The translations under genes and the position numbers were made by a program. A DNA stretch of 64,000 nt from Devosia oryziradicis. GTDB taxonomy: Bacteria; Pseudomonadota; Alphaproteobacteria; Rhizobiales; Devosiaceae. The notes under the pieces were generated by a model, which was not told where the DNA came from, did not search any database, and worked only from the letters and a program-made list of their open reading frames with translations. Positions 52,246 to 60,867 of the stretch are shown here, piece after piece. Where the stretch lies: positions 3,383,001 to 3,447,000 of the forward strand of contig NZ_CP068047.1 of the NCBI RefSeq assembly GCF_016698645.1, written 5' to 3'. Each line of letters starts with the position of its first letter. The stretch's first letter is position 1.

Positions 52246-52274
52246 GCCGTCCGGTGGCAAGTCTTAATCCGAGC

Positions 52275-53249
52275 TCAGTAGCCCAGGCCCTTGCGGCGAT
52301 CATATTCGCCCTGCGGATCGTCGGCAGGGGTGTAGAGCTTGGACTCGGTGATGATGAACTTTTCCGGCTCGGTGCCGTCAGCCAGGTAGGCCGACAGAGC
52401 CGCGAAGGCCGGGCCGGCCATGTCGGGGGTCAGTTCAACGGTCGCGTTGGCTTCGCCGGCAGCCATGGCGGCGAAGATATCGGGCACTGCGTCGATCGAA
52501 ACGACCTTGATGTCGGTGCCGGGCTTGAGGCCGGCATCTTTGATCGCCTGGATGGCGCCAACGGCCATGTCGTCATTGTGGGCGTAGACAGCGCAGATGT
52601 CGGCGCCGTTGTTGGACGACTTGATGAAGGCTTCCATGACTTCCTTGCCCTTGGCGCGGGTGAAGTCACCGGTCTGGCTCTGCGCGATCACGATATTGGC
52701 GTGGCCGGCAATGGCTTCTTCAAAGCCCTTCTTGCGGTTGATCGCCGGGGTCGAGCCGACGGTGCCCTGCAGTTCGACGACATTGCAGTCAGCGTCGCCG
52801 ACTTCCTTGACCAGCCATTCGCCGGCCACGCGACCTTCCAGAACCTGGTCGGACGCGACGGAGGTCAGGTAGAGGTCTTCGGGGGCATCGACGCCGCGGT
52901 CGAGCAGCATGACAGGGATTTCGGCTTCCTTGGCTTCGGTCAGCACGTCTTCCCAGCCGGTGGCGACAACGGGGGCGACCAGGATGGCGTCAACGCCCTG
53001 AGCGATGAAGCCGCGGATGGCCTTGATCTGGTTTTCCTGCTTCTGCTGCGCGTCGGCAAACTTGAGGTCGATGCCGAGGGCTTCGGCCTGCTGCTTGGTG
53101 ACCGACGTTTCGGCAGCGCGCCAGCCCGATTCCGAACCGATCTGGCTGAAGCCGATGGTCAGGCCCTTGAGGTTTTCCTGGGCGATGCTGACAGAAGTCA
53201 AAGCGGTAGCGAGGCTCGCCGCGATGGCGAGCTTGGAGATAAGGGTCAC
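52275..53249 (-). CDS. ytfQ: Periplasmic sugar-binding protein, YtfQ-like (galactofuranose type)
   Basis: A 324-residue exported protein with signal peptide (LAIAASLATALTSVSIAQ). The mature sequence follows E. coli YtfQ closely by eye: GFSQIGSESGWRAAETSVTK, DAQQKQENQIKAIRGFIAQG, VAPVVATGWEDVL, QGTVGSTPAINRKKGFEEAI and VYAHNDDMAVGAIQAIKDAG. YtfQ binds galactofuranose; arabinofuranose or a related furanose is possible here. GTG 53249 is fixed by GGGAGG upstream; the longer frame is unlikely. First gene of the operon with YtfR, YtfT, YjfF and GntR-like genes. Confidence 0.93.
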   Translation of the reverse strand: MTLISKLAIAASLATALTSVSIAQENLKGLTIGFSQIGSESGWRAAETSVTKQQAEALGIDLKFADAQQKQENQIKAIRGFIAQGVDAILVAPVVATGWEDVLTEAKEAEIPVMLLDRGVDAPEDLYLTSVASDQVLEGRVAGEWLVKEVGDADCNVVELQGTVGSTPAINRKKGFEEAIAGHANIVIAQSQTGDFTRAKGKEVMEAFIKSSNNGADICAVYAHNDDMAVGAIQAIKDAGLKPGTDIKVVSIDAVPDIFAAMAAGEANATVELTPDMAGPAFAALSAYLADGTEPEKFIITESKLYTPADDPQGEYDRRKGLGY

Positions 53250-53306
53250 GATGTCCTCCCAATGTGGACGCCGCGGCGTATTCACCTGCGACGATGGGCA
53301 GACGCT

Positions 53307-53325
53307 ATATAAAGTACTATTATAT
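53307..53325. promoter_or_regulatory. AT-rich dyad ATATAA-N7-TTATAT upstream of the ytfQ-like gene
   Basis: A perfect inverted repeat with an inner AGTACT palindrome, 58-76 bp upstream of the start codon. It includes a TATAAT-like -10 on the minus strand (53319-53324). A GntR/FCD repressor site is the obvious candidate. Confidence 0.55.
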
Positions 53326-53393
53326 GTAAATAGGGAAAGCGCGGCGGTGGAACTTGTGGTCCCGACCGCACTAATCAACTGATTTTTCTTATG

Positions 53394-54065
53394 TCAGCGC
53401 TGAACGATAGCTCGATCAGTTTTGGCCTCCTCTGTGCTGTTCGAGGGAGAATGGGCGCGTGCGATGATGAAGACGGCCTTTCCCTTGCCGGGCTGCCACT
53501 GCTCCTCGACGATGAATCCGGCCCCTCGAATGCTGGCCACGAGGTCGCTGGTCGTCATGACGTCAAGTTGCGGGAGGAGGCCCAGTGACTTGCCCAGAGG
53601 GGCGATGAACTTGAATGCGGCCGCCGTATCGCCAAGACAGGTCGTGCTGCTGATGAACAGCCCGCCAGGCTTGAGCAAGCGGAACACCTTGGCGATGACG
53701 GCATCCTTGTCGGCCAGCAAGTGCAGGATGCTGAGGCCGAGGATCACGTCGAAGCTGTTGTCCTGGGCTGTGAAGCCGGTGATGTCGGCCTGCGCGAAGC
53801 TGACATTAGACACCCCTGCCCTTGCAGCCTTGTCGCGGGCAATGGCCAGCATGGCGGCCGAGAAGTCGATGGCCGTAACGTGCCGGACGTATGGCGCGTG
53901 ATGAATGGCGGTCCCACCAGTGCCGCAGCCGAATTCCATCACTTCCATGTCGGGCTGCAGATAGCCGCGCGTGATCTGCAGCTTGCGCTGATACGCCGCC
54001 TCGTCGGCGATCGGCTGGCGCGCATAGCGGTCGGCCAACCTGTCCCAGAACCTGTCTTCGCCCAT
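53394..54065 (-). CDS. Class I SAM-dependent methyltransferase
   Basis: A 223-residue Rossmann-fold methyltransferase: MEVMEFGCGTGGTAIHHAP is motif I with the acidic start EFGCGTG, VTAIDFSAAMLAIARDKA motif II, FDVILGLSILHLL motif IV, and LLKPGGLFISSTTCLG motif V. The substrate is unknown. ATG 54065 has GAGGAG upstream; the longer frame to 54155 would overlap the LysR gene start. Divergent from the LysR regulator, which may control it. Confidence 0.87.
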   Translation of the reverse strand: MGEDRFWDRLADRYARQPIADEAAYQRKLQITRGYLQPDMEVMEFGCGTGGTAIHHAPYVRHVTAIDFSAAMLAIARDKAARAGVSNVSFAQADITGFTAQDNSFDVILGLSILHLLADKDAVIAKVFRLLKPGGLFISSTTCLGDTAAAFKFIAPLGKSLGLLPQLDVMTTSDLVASIRGAGFIVEEQWQPGKGKAVFIIARAHSPSNSTEEAKTDRAIVQR

Positions 54066-54153
54066 GTCCCACTCCTCAAATCTAAAAGCAGGATAGGGAG
54101 CAATGCCGTGAAACAAAATTGCAGAAATTCGTACGAGGAATATACGTGGGTGC

Positions 54154-55032
54154 ATGAATTCGCACTATCCCGACTGGAACCAGCTGCACGCCTTTCTCGC
54201 CACCGTCGAGACCGGCTCGCTGTCGGCCGCCGCACGGGAGCTTGGCCTCACTCAACCTACGGTGGGCCGCCAGGTAGCCGCGCTGGAACAGGACCTGGGC
54301 GTGATGCTGTTCGAGCGGGTCGGGCGTTCGCTGAGCCTGACCGCGGCGGGCCGCGAGCTGTTCGAGTCGGCGCGCTCAATGAGCGAGGCCGCCAGCCGGC
54401 TCACGCTCATCGCCTCCGGCCAGTCGCAATCGATCGAGGGCCTGGTGCGCATCACCGCCAGCGACATCGTCGCCGCCTATACGCTGCCGCCTATCCTCAA
54501 GAGCCTGCATGAGGCGGCGCCCGGGATCGAGATCGAAATCATCGCCGCCAACGACGTCCGCGACCTGATGCGCCGCGAAGCCGACATCGCCATCCGCCAC
54601 GTCCCGCCCGAACAACCGGACCTCATCGCCCGGCGCTGTCGCGGCACCACCGCGCGCCTCTACGCTGCCACGGACTACCTCGATGCCCAAGGCCGACCTA
54701 ACACCGGCGCCGCGCTCGCCGAGGCCGACTTCATTGGCTATTCGGCAACCGATGGCCTGGTGGGCGAGCTCAATGCCCGCGGCGTGCCGGTGACGCGGCG
54801 CAACTTCCGCTGGACCACCGGCAGCGTGGTGACTGCCTGGGAAATGATCCGGCAAGGCCTGGGGATTGGCGTGATGTTCCGCGACGCCGCCGAAGGCGTC
54901 GAGGGCATCGAGCCGGTCTTGCCGGAGCTGCCGCCCTTCGAGGTGCCGATCTGGCTGGCGGTGCATCGCGAGCTCCATACCAGCCGCCGCATCCGGCTGG
55001 TCTTCGATCACCTGGCTGCGGCGCTGGGCTGA
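54154..55032 (+). CDS. LysR-family transcriptional regulator
   Basis: A 292-residue LysR protein: helix-turn-helix (about 1-65) with LHAFLATVETGSLSAAAREL and LTQPTVGRQVAALEQDLGVM, then the periplasmic-binding-like effector domain (about 92-292) starting GLVRITASDIVAAYTLPPIL. ATG 54154. It is divergent from the methyltransferase gene with an 88-bp shared region, the usual arrangement of a LysR regulator and its target. Confidence 0.92.
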   Translation: MNSHYPDWNQLHAFLATVETGSLSAAARELGLTQPTVGRQVAALEQDLGVMLFERVGRSLSLTAAGRELFESARSMSEAASRLTLIASGQSQSIEGLVRITASDIVAAYTLPPILKSLHEAAPGIEIEIIAANDVRDLMRREADIAIRHVPPEQPDLIARRCRGTTARLYAATDYLDAQGRPNTGAALAEADFIGYSATDGLVGELNARGVPVTRRNFRWTTGSVVTAWEMIRQGLGIGVMFRDAAEGVEGIEPVLPELPPFEVPIWLAVHRELHTSRRIRLVFDHLAAALG

Positions 55033-55122
55033 TCGCATGCCTCCTGTGACACCGGCAGCCTTGCGCCCCGGGGCCAGCAATGCTTTACGGGCGCACTCCC
55101 GCGTACAGGAACGTCCCCCGGC

Positions 55123-56745
55123 ATGATCCGTCTTGAATCCATCGGCAAGCAGAACGGCAAGCAGATTGTCTTCATCGACGCATCGGCGACCCTGCTCAAG
55201 GGCGAGAAGGTGGGCCTGGTCGGCCCCAATGGCGCCGGCAAGACCACTTTGTTCCGCATGATTACCGGCGAGGAACAGCCCGACGAGGGCCAGGTGTCGG
55301 TCGATCGCGGCACGAGCATCGGCTATTTCAGCCAGGATGTCGGCGAGATGAGCGGCCGTCCTGTCGTTGCCGAGGTGATGGACGGCGCCGGCCCGGTCAG
55401 CGCGCTCATCGCGGAGATGCGGGCGCTCGAAGCCGATATGGGCGACCCCGACAAGGCCGGCCAGATGGACGCCATCATCGAGCGCTACGGCGAAGTGCAG
55501 CACCAGTTCGAAGAACTCGACGGTTATTCGCTCGATGGTCGCGCCCGCGAAGTGCTCGATGGCCTGGGCTTCTCGCAGGCCATGATGGATGGCGATGTCG
55601 GCGCGCTCTCGGGCGGCTGGAAGATGCGCGTGGCGCTGGCCCGCATCCTGCTCATGCGCCCCGATGCCCTGCTGCTCGACGAACCGAGCAACCACCTCGA
55701 CCTCGAGTCGCTGATCTGGCTGGAAGATTTCCTGCAGAACTATTCGGGCGCCCTGTTCATGACCTCGCATGACCGCGAATTCATGAACCGCATCTGCACA
55801 AAGATCATCGAGATCGATGCGGGGTCGCTGACCACCTATTCGGGCAACTATGAATTCTACCAGGCCCAGCGCGCCATTGCCGAGAAGAACCAGCAGGCGC
55901 AATTCGAGCGCCAGCAGGCCATGCTGGCCAAGGAGCTCGACTTCATCGCCCGCTTCAAGGCGCGCGCGAGCCATGCCGCGCAGGTGCAGAGCCGGGTCAA
56001 GAAGCTTGACAAGATCGACCGGGTCGAGCCGCCCAAGCGGCGCCAGACGGTCGAGTTCGAATTCCGCCCTGCCCCGCGCTCGGGCGAAGACGTGGCCCTG
56101 CTCAAGGGTGTTTCCAAGAGCTATGGCGACCGCACCATCTATGACGGGCTCGATTTCCATGTGCGCCGTCGCGAGCGCTGGTGCATCATGGGCGTGAACG
56201 GCGCCGGCAAGTCGACCTTGCTCAAGCTGGTCACCGGCACGGCCGACCCCGATACCGGCACGGTAACGCGTGGCCCCTCGGTCAAGATGGCCTATTTCGC
56301 CCAGCATGCCATGGATGTGCTCGACGGTGAGCTGACCGTGTTCCAGCAGCTCGAGAGCAGTTTCCCCCAGGCTGGCCAGGCGCCGCTGCGGGCACTGGCA
56401 GGGTGCTTCGGTTTTTCGGGCGACGAGATCGACAAGAAGTGCCGCGTGCTGTCGGGTGGCGAAAAAGCCCGGCTGGTGATGGCGATGATGCTGTTCGATC
56501 CGCCGAATTTCCTGGTGCTGGACGAACCGACCAACCACCTCGACATCGCCACTAAGGAAATGCTGATCAGCGCGCTCAGCCAGTATGAAGGCACCATGCT
56601 GTTCGTCAGCCACGACCGCCATTTCCTGGCGGCGCTCAGCAACCGCGTGCTGGAGCTGACGCCAGAGGGCGTGCATGTCTATGGCGGCGGCTACACCGAA
56701 TATGTGCAATCGACCGGCCACGAGGCGCCTGGCCTGCGCAGCTAA
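55123..56745 (+). CDS. ABC-F family ATPase (Uup/YbiT/EttA type)
   Basis: A 540-residue soluble protein with two ABC domains and no membrane part. First: LVGPNGAGKTTLFRMITGEE, LSGGWKMRVALARILLMRPD, ALLLDEPSNHLDLESLIWLE. Second: MGVNGAGKSTLLKLVTGTAD, LSGGEKARLVMAMMLFDPPN, FLVLDEPTNHLDIATKEML. The linker between them (about 235-310) is the charged helical P-site tRNA-interaction motif. ABC-F proteins act on ribosomes, relieving stalls or giving antibiotic protection; which subfamily is unclear. Confidence 0.92.
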   Translation: MIRLESIGKQNGKQIVFIDASATLLKGEKVGLVGPNGAGKTTLFRMITGEEQPDEGQVSVDRGTSIGYFSQDVGEMSGRPVVAEVMDGAGPVSALIAEMRALEADMGDPDKAGQMDAIIERYGEVQHQFEELDGYSLDGRAREVLDGLGFSQAMMDGDVGALSGGWKMRVALARILLMRPDALLLDEPSNHLDLESLIWLEDFLQNYSGALFMTSHDREFMNRICTKIIEIDAGSLTTYSGNYEFYQAQRAIAEKNQQAQFERQQAMLAKELDFIARFKARASHAAQVQSRVKKLDKIDRVEPPKRRQTVEFEFRPAPRSGEDVALLKGVSKSYGDRTIYDGLDFHVRRRERWCIMGVNGAGKSTLLKLVTGTADPDTGTVTRGPSVKMAYFAQHAMDVLDGELTVFQQLESSFPQAGQAPLRALAGCFGFSGDEIDKKCRVLSGGEKARLVMAMMLFDPPNFLVLDEPTNHLDIATKEMLISALSQYEGTMLFVSHDRHFLAALSNRVLELTPEGVHVYGGGYTEYVQSTGHEAPGLRS

Positions 56746-56862
56746 CGAGGTGCTGACGGCAAGCGGATGAATGTCGCTTTCCGATTCAGGATTGGACAAC
56801 GCTTCGCTGATACTTCTGGGAGGTCCATGGGGCAGACGGCCCCGGCCTGACAGGAGGCCTGA

Positions 56863-58755
56863 TTGACGTCATCATGGCAGATGCTGGCTGGCAATCTTGC
56901 CGTCGTCGCTCTGTTTGTCCTTGCATGGGCCCATGCCCGTTTCTGGCTGCGGGGGGTGCCCGGCGCCGTCCGCGCCGCCCTGTTCGGCCTGTGCATGGGC
57001 ATGGGCGCGGTCAGCACCATGCTGATGTCTGCCGAAGTTACTCCGGGCCGCTTCCTCGACCTGCGCCTGTCACTGGTGGCGGTTTCCGCGTTCTTCGGCG
57101 GACCACTGGCCGGTCTGATCACGCTTCTCATGTCATTGACCTATCGGGCGATCATGGGCGGGGCCGGCGCCCTGCCAGCCATGGCGACCATGATCGTGGT
57201 GGCATTTATGGGTTTGGGGTTCCGCTTCCTTGTCAGCGGGAGGACCATCACCGTCTGGCACGCCCTGGGCCTGGGTGTGGCGACCGCGATGGCTTCGACC
57301 GTGAGCGCCGTCCTCCAGCAAACCGCCAACCCGCAGAACCTGGTGCCGTTGGCAGTGCTCAATACCATTGCCATCATGCTGGCCAGCGTGATTTTCCTCC
57401 ATGCCCGCCGGTTCGCAGCCGAGCATGACCTACTGGCAGCCGCCCTGGCCCAGTCGCCCGACTACAACTACATCAAGGATCGCAACGGTCGCTTCGCTGC
57501 GGTCAACGAGCGGGTGGCAAGGCTGCACGGATTTTCCGATCCGGGTGAGATGATCGGCAAATCCGATTTCGACATCACCACGCCTGAGCGAGCCGAGGCG
57601 CTGTTCGCAGCCGAGCAGAGCCTCATCGAGCGGCGAGAGCCGCAGGTCGAGTTCGAGGAGGCGCTGGTCGACGAGACCGGTAACGAGCGATGGTTTGCCA
57701 CCGCCAAGGTGCCGCTGCATTCGGCCAATGGCGAAATGATCGGCATTGCCGGCGTCACCCGCGACATCACCGCGGACCGCCAGTTGCAGCAGGATCTGAT
57801 CGACAGCCGCAATACGCTGTCCTACGCGCTGGCGGAAATGTCGGATGGCCTGGCCATGTTCGACCGCCAGGGCAATATCATCCTGTGCAACGAGCAGTAT
57901 AGCGCCAGTTTTCCCTATACCAGCCACCTCCGCCGGGCCGGCGCCAACCTGCGTGACGTCCTGCAGGAGGTGGTCAAGACCGGCGAGCAACTCAATGTTC
58001 CCGCCGGCCAGGAGCGGGCCTGGATGGACCAGATCCTCGCCAACCTCCACCGCGAGACGGAAGAAGAGGTCAACCTGTTCGACGGACGATGGCTGCAGTT
58101 GCGCACCCGTCCGACCAGCGAAGGCAAGACCCTGGTCGTGGTAACAGATGTGACCCGGCTCAAGACCACCGAGCTCGCGCTGCATTCTGCCGCCGATCAG
58201 CTCAAGCACCTGGTCCGCACCGACGGCCTGACGGGCCTGCTCAACCGCCGCGCCTTCGACGAGGTGATGGAAACCGAGATTGCCCGCAGCGCGCGCGCCG
58301 CGCTGCCGATGAGCCTGCTGCTGATCGATGTCGACCGCTTCAAGGCCTATAACGACGAATACGGCCACCCGGCCGGCGACGAGGCGCTCAAGCTGGTGGC
58401 CAGGCACCTTCGCGGTGCGCTGAAGCGACCCGCCGACGCGGCGGCGCGATATGGTGGCGAGGAATTTGCCGCCATCCTGCCCGATACCGACGAAGACGGT
58501 GCCTACCTGGTTGCCGAGGCTTTCCGGCGGTCACTCGCCGAGGCCAAGTTGCCTCATCGCGGCAGCGAGCGGCGCTTCCTGACGGCAAGCGTTGGTGTCG
58601 CCACCTACATGCAGGACAATCTCCATCGCAGCGCGGCCGAACTCATCCAGACTGCCGATGAGGCGCTCTACAGCGCCAAGGCTGCCGGCCGCGACCGCGT
58701 GTTCGGCACGCGTGTCGCCGGCAACCAGCGCAAATACGGCACGCTCAGCCGGTAG
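56863..58755 (+). CDS. Membrane diguanylate cyclase: 5TMR-LYT sensor, two PAS domains, GGDEF
   Basis: A 630-residue protein. Residues about 1-185 hold five to six membrane helices with the 5TMR-LYT pattern (VSAFFGGPLAGLITLLMSLT), then PAS 1 (about 195-310, SPDYNYIKDRNGRFAAVNER), PAS 2 (about 320-430, MSDGLAMFDRQGNIILCNEQ) and GGDEF (about 445-610) with the active-site RYGGEEFAAILP. The inhibitory RxxD site is present exactly five residues before GGEEF (RPAD). So it should make c-di-GMP with product inhibition. Start is TTG 56863: AGGAGG lies 5 nt upstream, whereas the next ATG is 23 nt away. It is convergent, end to end, with the glycosyltransferase gene. Confidence 0.92.
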   Translation: MTSSWQMLAGNLAVVALFVLAWAHARFWLRGVPGAVRAALFGLCMGMGAVSTMLMSAEVTPGRFLDLRLSLVAVSAFFGGPLAGLITLLMSLTYRAIMGGAGALPAMATMIVVAFMGLGFRFLVSGRTITVWHALGLGVATAMASTVSAVLQQTANPQNLVPLAVLNTIAIMLASVIFLHARRFAAEHDLLAAALAQSPDYNYIKDRNGRFAAVNERVARLHGFSDPGEMIGKSDFDITTPERAEALFAAEQSLIERREPQVEFEEALVDETGNERWFATAKVPLHSANGEMIGIAGVTRDITADRQLQQDLIDSRNTLSYALAEMSDGLAMFDRQGNIILCNEQYSASFPYTSHLRRAGANLRDVLQEVVKTGEQLNVPAGQERAWMDQILANLHRETEEEVNLFDGRWLQLRTRPTSEGKTLVVVTDVTRLKTTELALHSAADQLKHLVRTDGLTGLLNRRAFDEVMETEIARSARAALPMSLLLIDVDRFKAYNDEYGHPAGDEALKLVARHLRGALKRPADAAARYGGEEFAAILPDTDEDGAYLVAEAFRRSLAEAKLPHRGSERRFLTASVGVATYMQDNLHRSAAELIQTADEALYSAKAAGRDRVFGTRVAGNQRKYGTLSR

Positions 58756-60606
58756 CTAGTCGAGCTGATCGGCACGCCTGCCCCACCAGCGGGCTTGCCG
58801 CCTCCAATGCATTCGCGGCCGGTCGATCGGCCGATGCGGCGACTTGAACCAGTAAAAGGGGCGCCAGAGGAGTTCGATGGCGGCGCGAAGGGTCGCATAG
58901 CCCATCAACAGCCAGTAGACCGGCAGGCCTGCCTGGGCGGGCAGCAGCGCCATCCTGCCAAGCCTGAGCAGGCCAAGCACCGTCATGGCCAGGGCGCTGC
59001 CATAGCCCAGCGCCAGCACCGCTATATAAAACGCGCTCCATACGTCGCTGTCGAACCAACCCAGCCCGGCAAAGCCGCGTATCAGCAGCACAATGGCAAA
59101 GCCGCAATGCAGCATCGGCGCCAGGATCATGCCAAGCAGCAGGGCCTCGACCACCAGGAAAGATGGCAAGCCCATCTCGGCGATCAGCCGGCCAGGATCG
59201 CGATTGTGCACGATAAAGGTCTGCATCCAGCCCTTCATCCAGCGGGTACGCTGACCGATCCACGGCCCGAGCTGGGTCGGCGCCGTCTCGCGCGTCGCCG
59301 AGGCCAGCACGTCGACCCGGAGTTTCCGCCGCGCCAGGCGAAGGCCGAGATCGGCATCCTCGGTGACATTGTAGGCGTCCCAGCCACCCAGCTCGCGCAG
59401 GGCCCTGAGCCGGAAATGGTTGGAGGTTCCGCCCAGCGGCATGGGCAGGCGCCAGCGGGCCAGCGCTGGCAGCAGCACCAGGAACAGGCCGGCATATTCA
59501 CCGGCAAACAAGGCCGCCAGCCAGTTGCGGCGATTATTGTCGATCACCAGGCTCGCCTGCAGGCAGACCAGGTCGTCATCGTCGCGAAAGCGCAGCGCGG
59601 CCTTCCATAGCTGATCGGGATCGGGCACGTCCTCGGCATCGAAGACAACGACATGCTCACCCCGGCACAGCGGCAGGGCAAAGTCGAGCGCCTTGGGCTT
59701 GGTGCGGGGCATGGCGTCGGGCACCGTCACCAGCGAAAAGCGGGGATCGGCCAGACCGGCGCGGACCGCCTTTATGGTTTCGACCGAGCGCGCCTCCACC
59801 ACGAATTTGATATCCAGACGCTCGGCCGGATAGTCCAGCGCGGCCATGGCGGCATAGAGCTGGGGGACCATGCCGGCCTCGTTGTGCAGCGGGATCAGCA
59901 CCGAGTAATCGGGCAATTCCTCGTCGGGCGGGCGCCGGGCCGCCGGGGGTGGCTTGACCGGGGTGAACATCGCGCCAAGGCGGATGGCGGCGGGCAAGAC
60001 CAGCATGACGAAAGCCAGCGGCAGCAACCAAAGCTGCGCGACGAACGGCGCCAGCAGCAACATGCAAGACAGCAGCGCCAGCGCGGACACAAAGCCGGTG
60101 CGCGCCAACCGCGTGAGTTCCAGACTGGCCGAGGCATAGGGCCAACGCCGCGCCAGTTCCTGGCGGGCCGCGTCGATCAGCGCAGGGCCTGCCGCCTCGG
60201 CCAGATACTCGCGCAGCGCCGGCTCGGGCACGAAGAACAACAGGTTGGCAAGCCGCGGCGTGACGCTGCGCTTGTGCTTGAGGCGGATGACCTCGAAGAA
60301 TTCGGGCGCGGTGAAGGCCACCTCGCGGTCGAACAATTGCACGCGAAGCATCCGAATGCTGGCGAGAGCCTCGAGCCGGGTTGGTTGCGCATCACCCATG
60401 ACGCCAGGTGGCACTCGCTCATAAAAGGCGTAGCCGGCCCAGCTGGCGGCCCGCTCCATGACCAGGTCGGTGCCAAGACCCAGCGTGGCGGCGCAATAGC
60501 GCAGCACGTCCACTTCGCGTTCGAGCGCGGCCTCCAGCACCCGCAGGGCGCGGGCATCGTCACGCTCGCCGAGAATGGCCTGGGTTAGGTCCAGCGCATC
60601 GGACAT
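58756..60606 (-). CDS. Processive membrane glycosyltransferase, GT2 (cellulose-synthase-like), with N-terminal extra domain
   Basis: A 616-residue protein. Residues about 1-165 are a soluble domain with PEFFEVIRLKHK and VPEPALREYLAEAAGPAL, resembling the GspE-N-like region that precedes GT2 in XagB-type enzymes. Two membrane helices (about 170-215) precede the GT2 domain (about 230-460) with PDYSVLIPLHNEAGMV, the DxD-type VVFDAEDVPD, catalytic VTEDADLGLRLA and QRTRWMKG (QxxRW). Further membrane helices follow (about 480-570). Product is likely an exopolysaccharide, identity unknown; no PilZ domain is present. It ends 1 bp from the diguanylate cyclase stop. Confidence 0.88.
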   Translation of the reverse strand: MSDALDLTQAILGERDDARALRVLEAALEREVDVLRYCAATLGLGTDLVMERAASWAGYAFYERVPPGVMGDAQPTRLEALASIRMLRVQLFDREVAFTAPEFFEVIRLKHKRSVTPRLANLLFFVPEPALREYLAEAAGPALIDAARQELARRWPYASASLELTRLARTGFVSALALLSCMLLLAPFVAQLWLLPLAFVMLVLPAAIRLGAMFTPVKPPPAARRPPDEELPDYSVLIPLHNEAGMVPQLYAAMAALDYPAERLDIKFVVEARSVETIKAVRAGLADPRFSLVTVPDAMPRTKPKALDFALPLCRGEHVVVFDAEDVPDPDQLWKAALRFRDDDDLVCLQASLVIDNNRRNWLAALFAGEYAGLFLVLLPALARWRLPMPLGGTSNHFRLRALRELGGWDAYNVTEDADLGLRLARRKLRVDVLASATRETAPTQLGPWIGQRTRWMKGWMQTFIVHNRDPGRLIAEMGLPSFLVVEALLLGMILAPMLHCGFAIVLLIRGFAGLGWFDSDVWSAFYIAVLALGYGSALAMTVLGLLRLGRMALLPAQAGLPVYWLLMGYATLRAAIELLWRPFYWFKSPHRPIDRPRMHWRRQARWWGRRADQLD

Positions 60607-60831
60607 GGTCGAGGACCTCGATCAGCGCTGGCGCCTCGACCATCGACCCACCAAGACCCAAATTGCCATGTCTATCCGCATGACCCTGCCCCCCAGCAAG
60701 AGACGGCCTGCACCAGGGGCGCAGACCTCGCGGGATCGATACTGGTATGGATTTGAATAAAAAGCCAGTTCGGCCAGGCCGATACTATGGCGTGCGGGAC
60801 GATCGAGTGGAAATGCTTGGCGTGCCAGGAT

Positions 60832-60862
60832 GGGAACGGCGGCCGGGCCGGCAGCCGTTCCC
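60832..60862 (-). terminator. Hairpin terminator of hslO
   Basis: A perfect 9-bp stem (GGGAACGGC / GCCGTTCCC) with a 13-nt GC-rich loop, 6 bp after the hslO stop codon. No T-run follows. Confidence 0.55.
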
Positions 60863-60867
60863 GATAC

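Noticed and set aside
54376..56799. 807-codon minus-strand frame across the LysR and ABC-F genes
   Set aside because: Spans two unrelated genes and an intergenic gap on the opposite strand; no recognisable domain.
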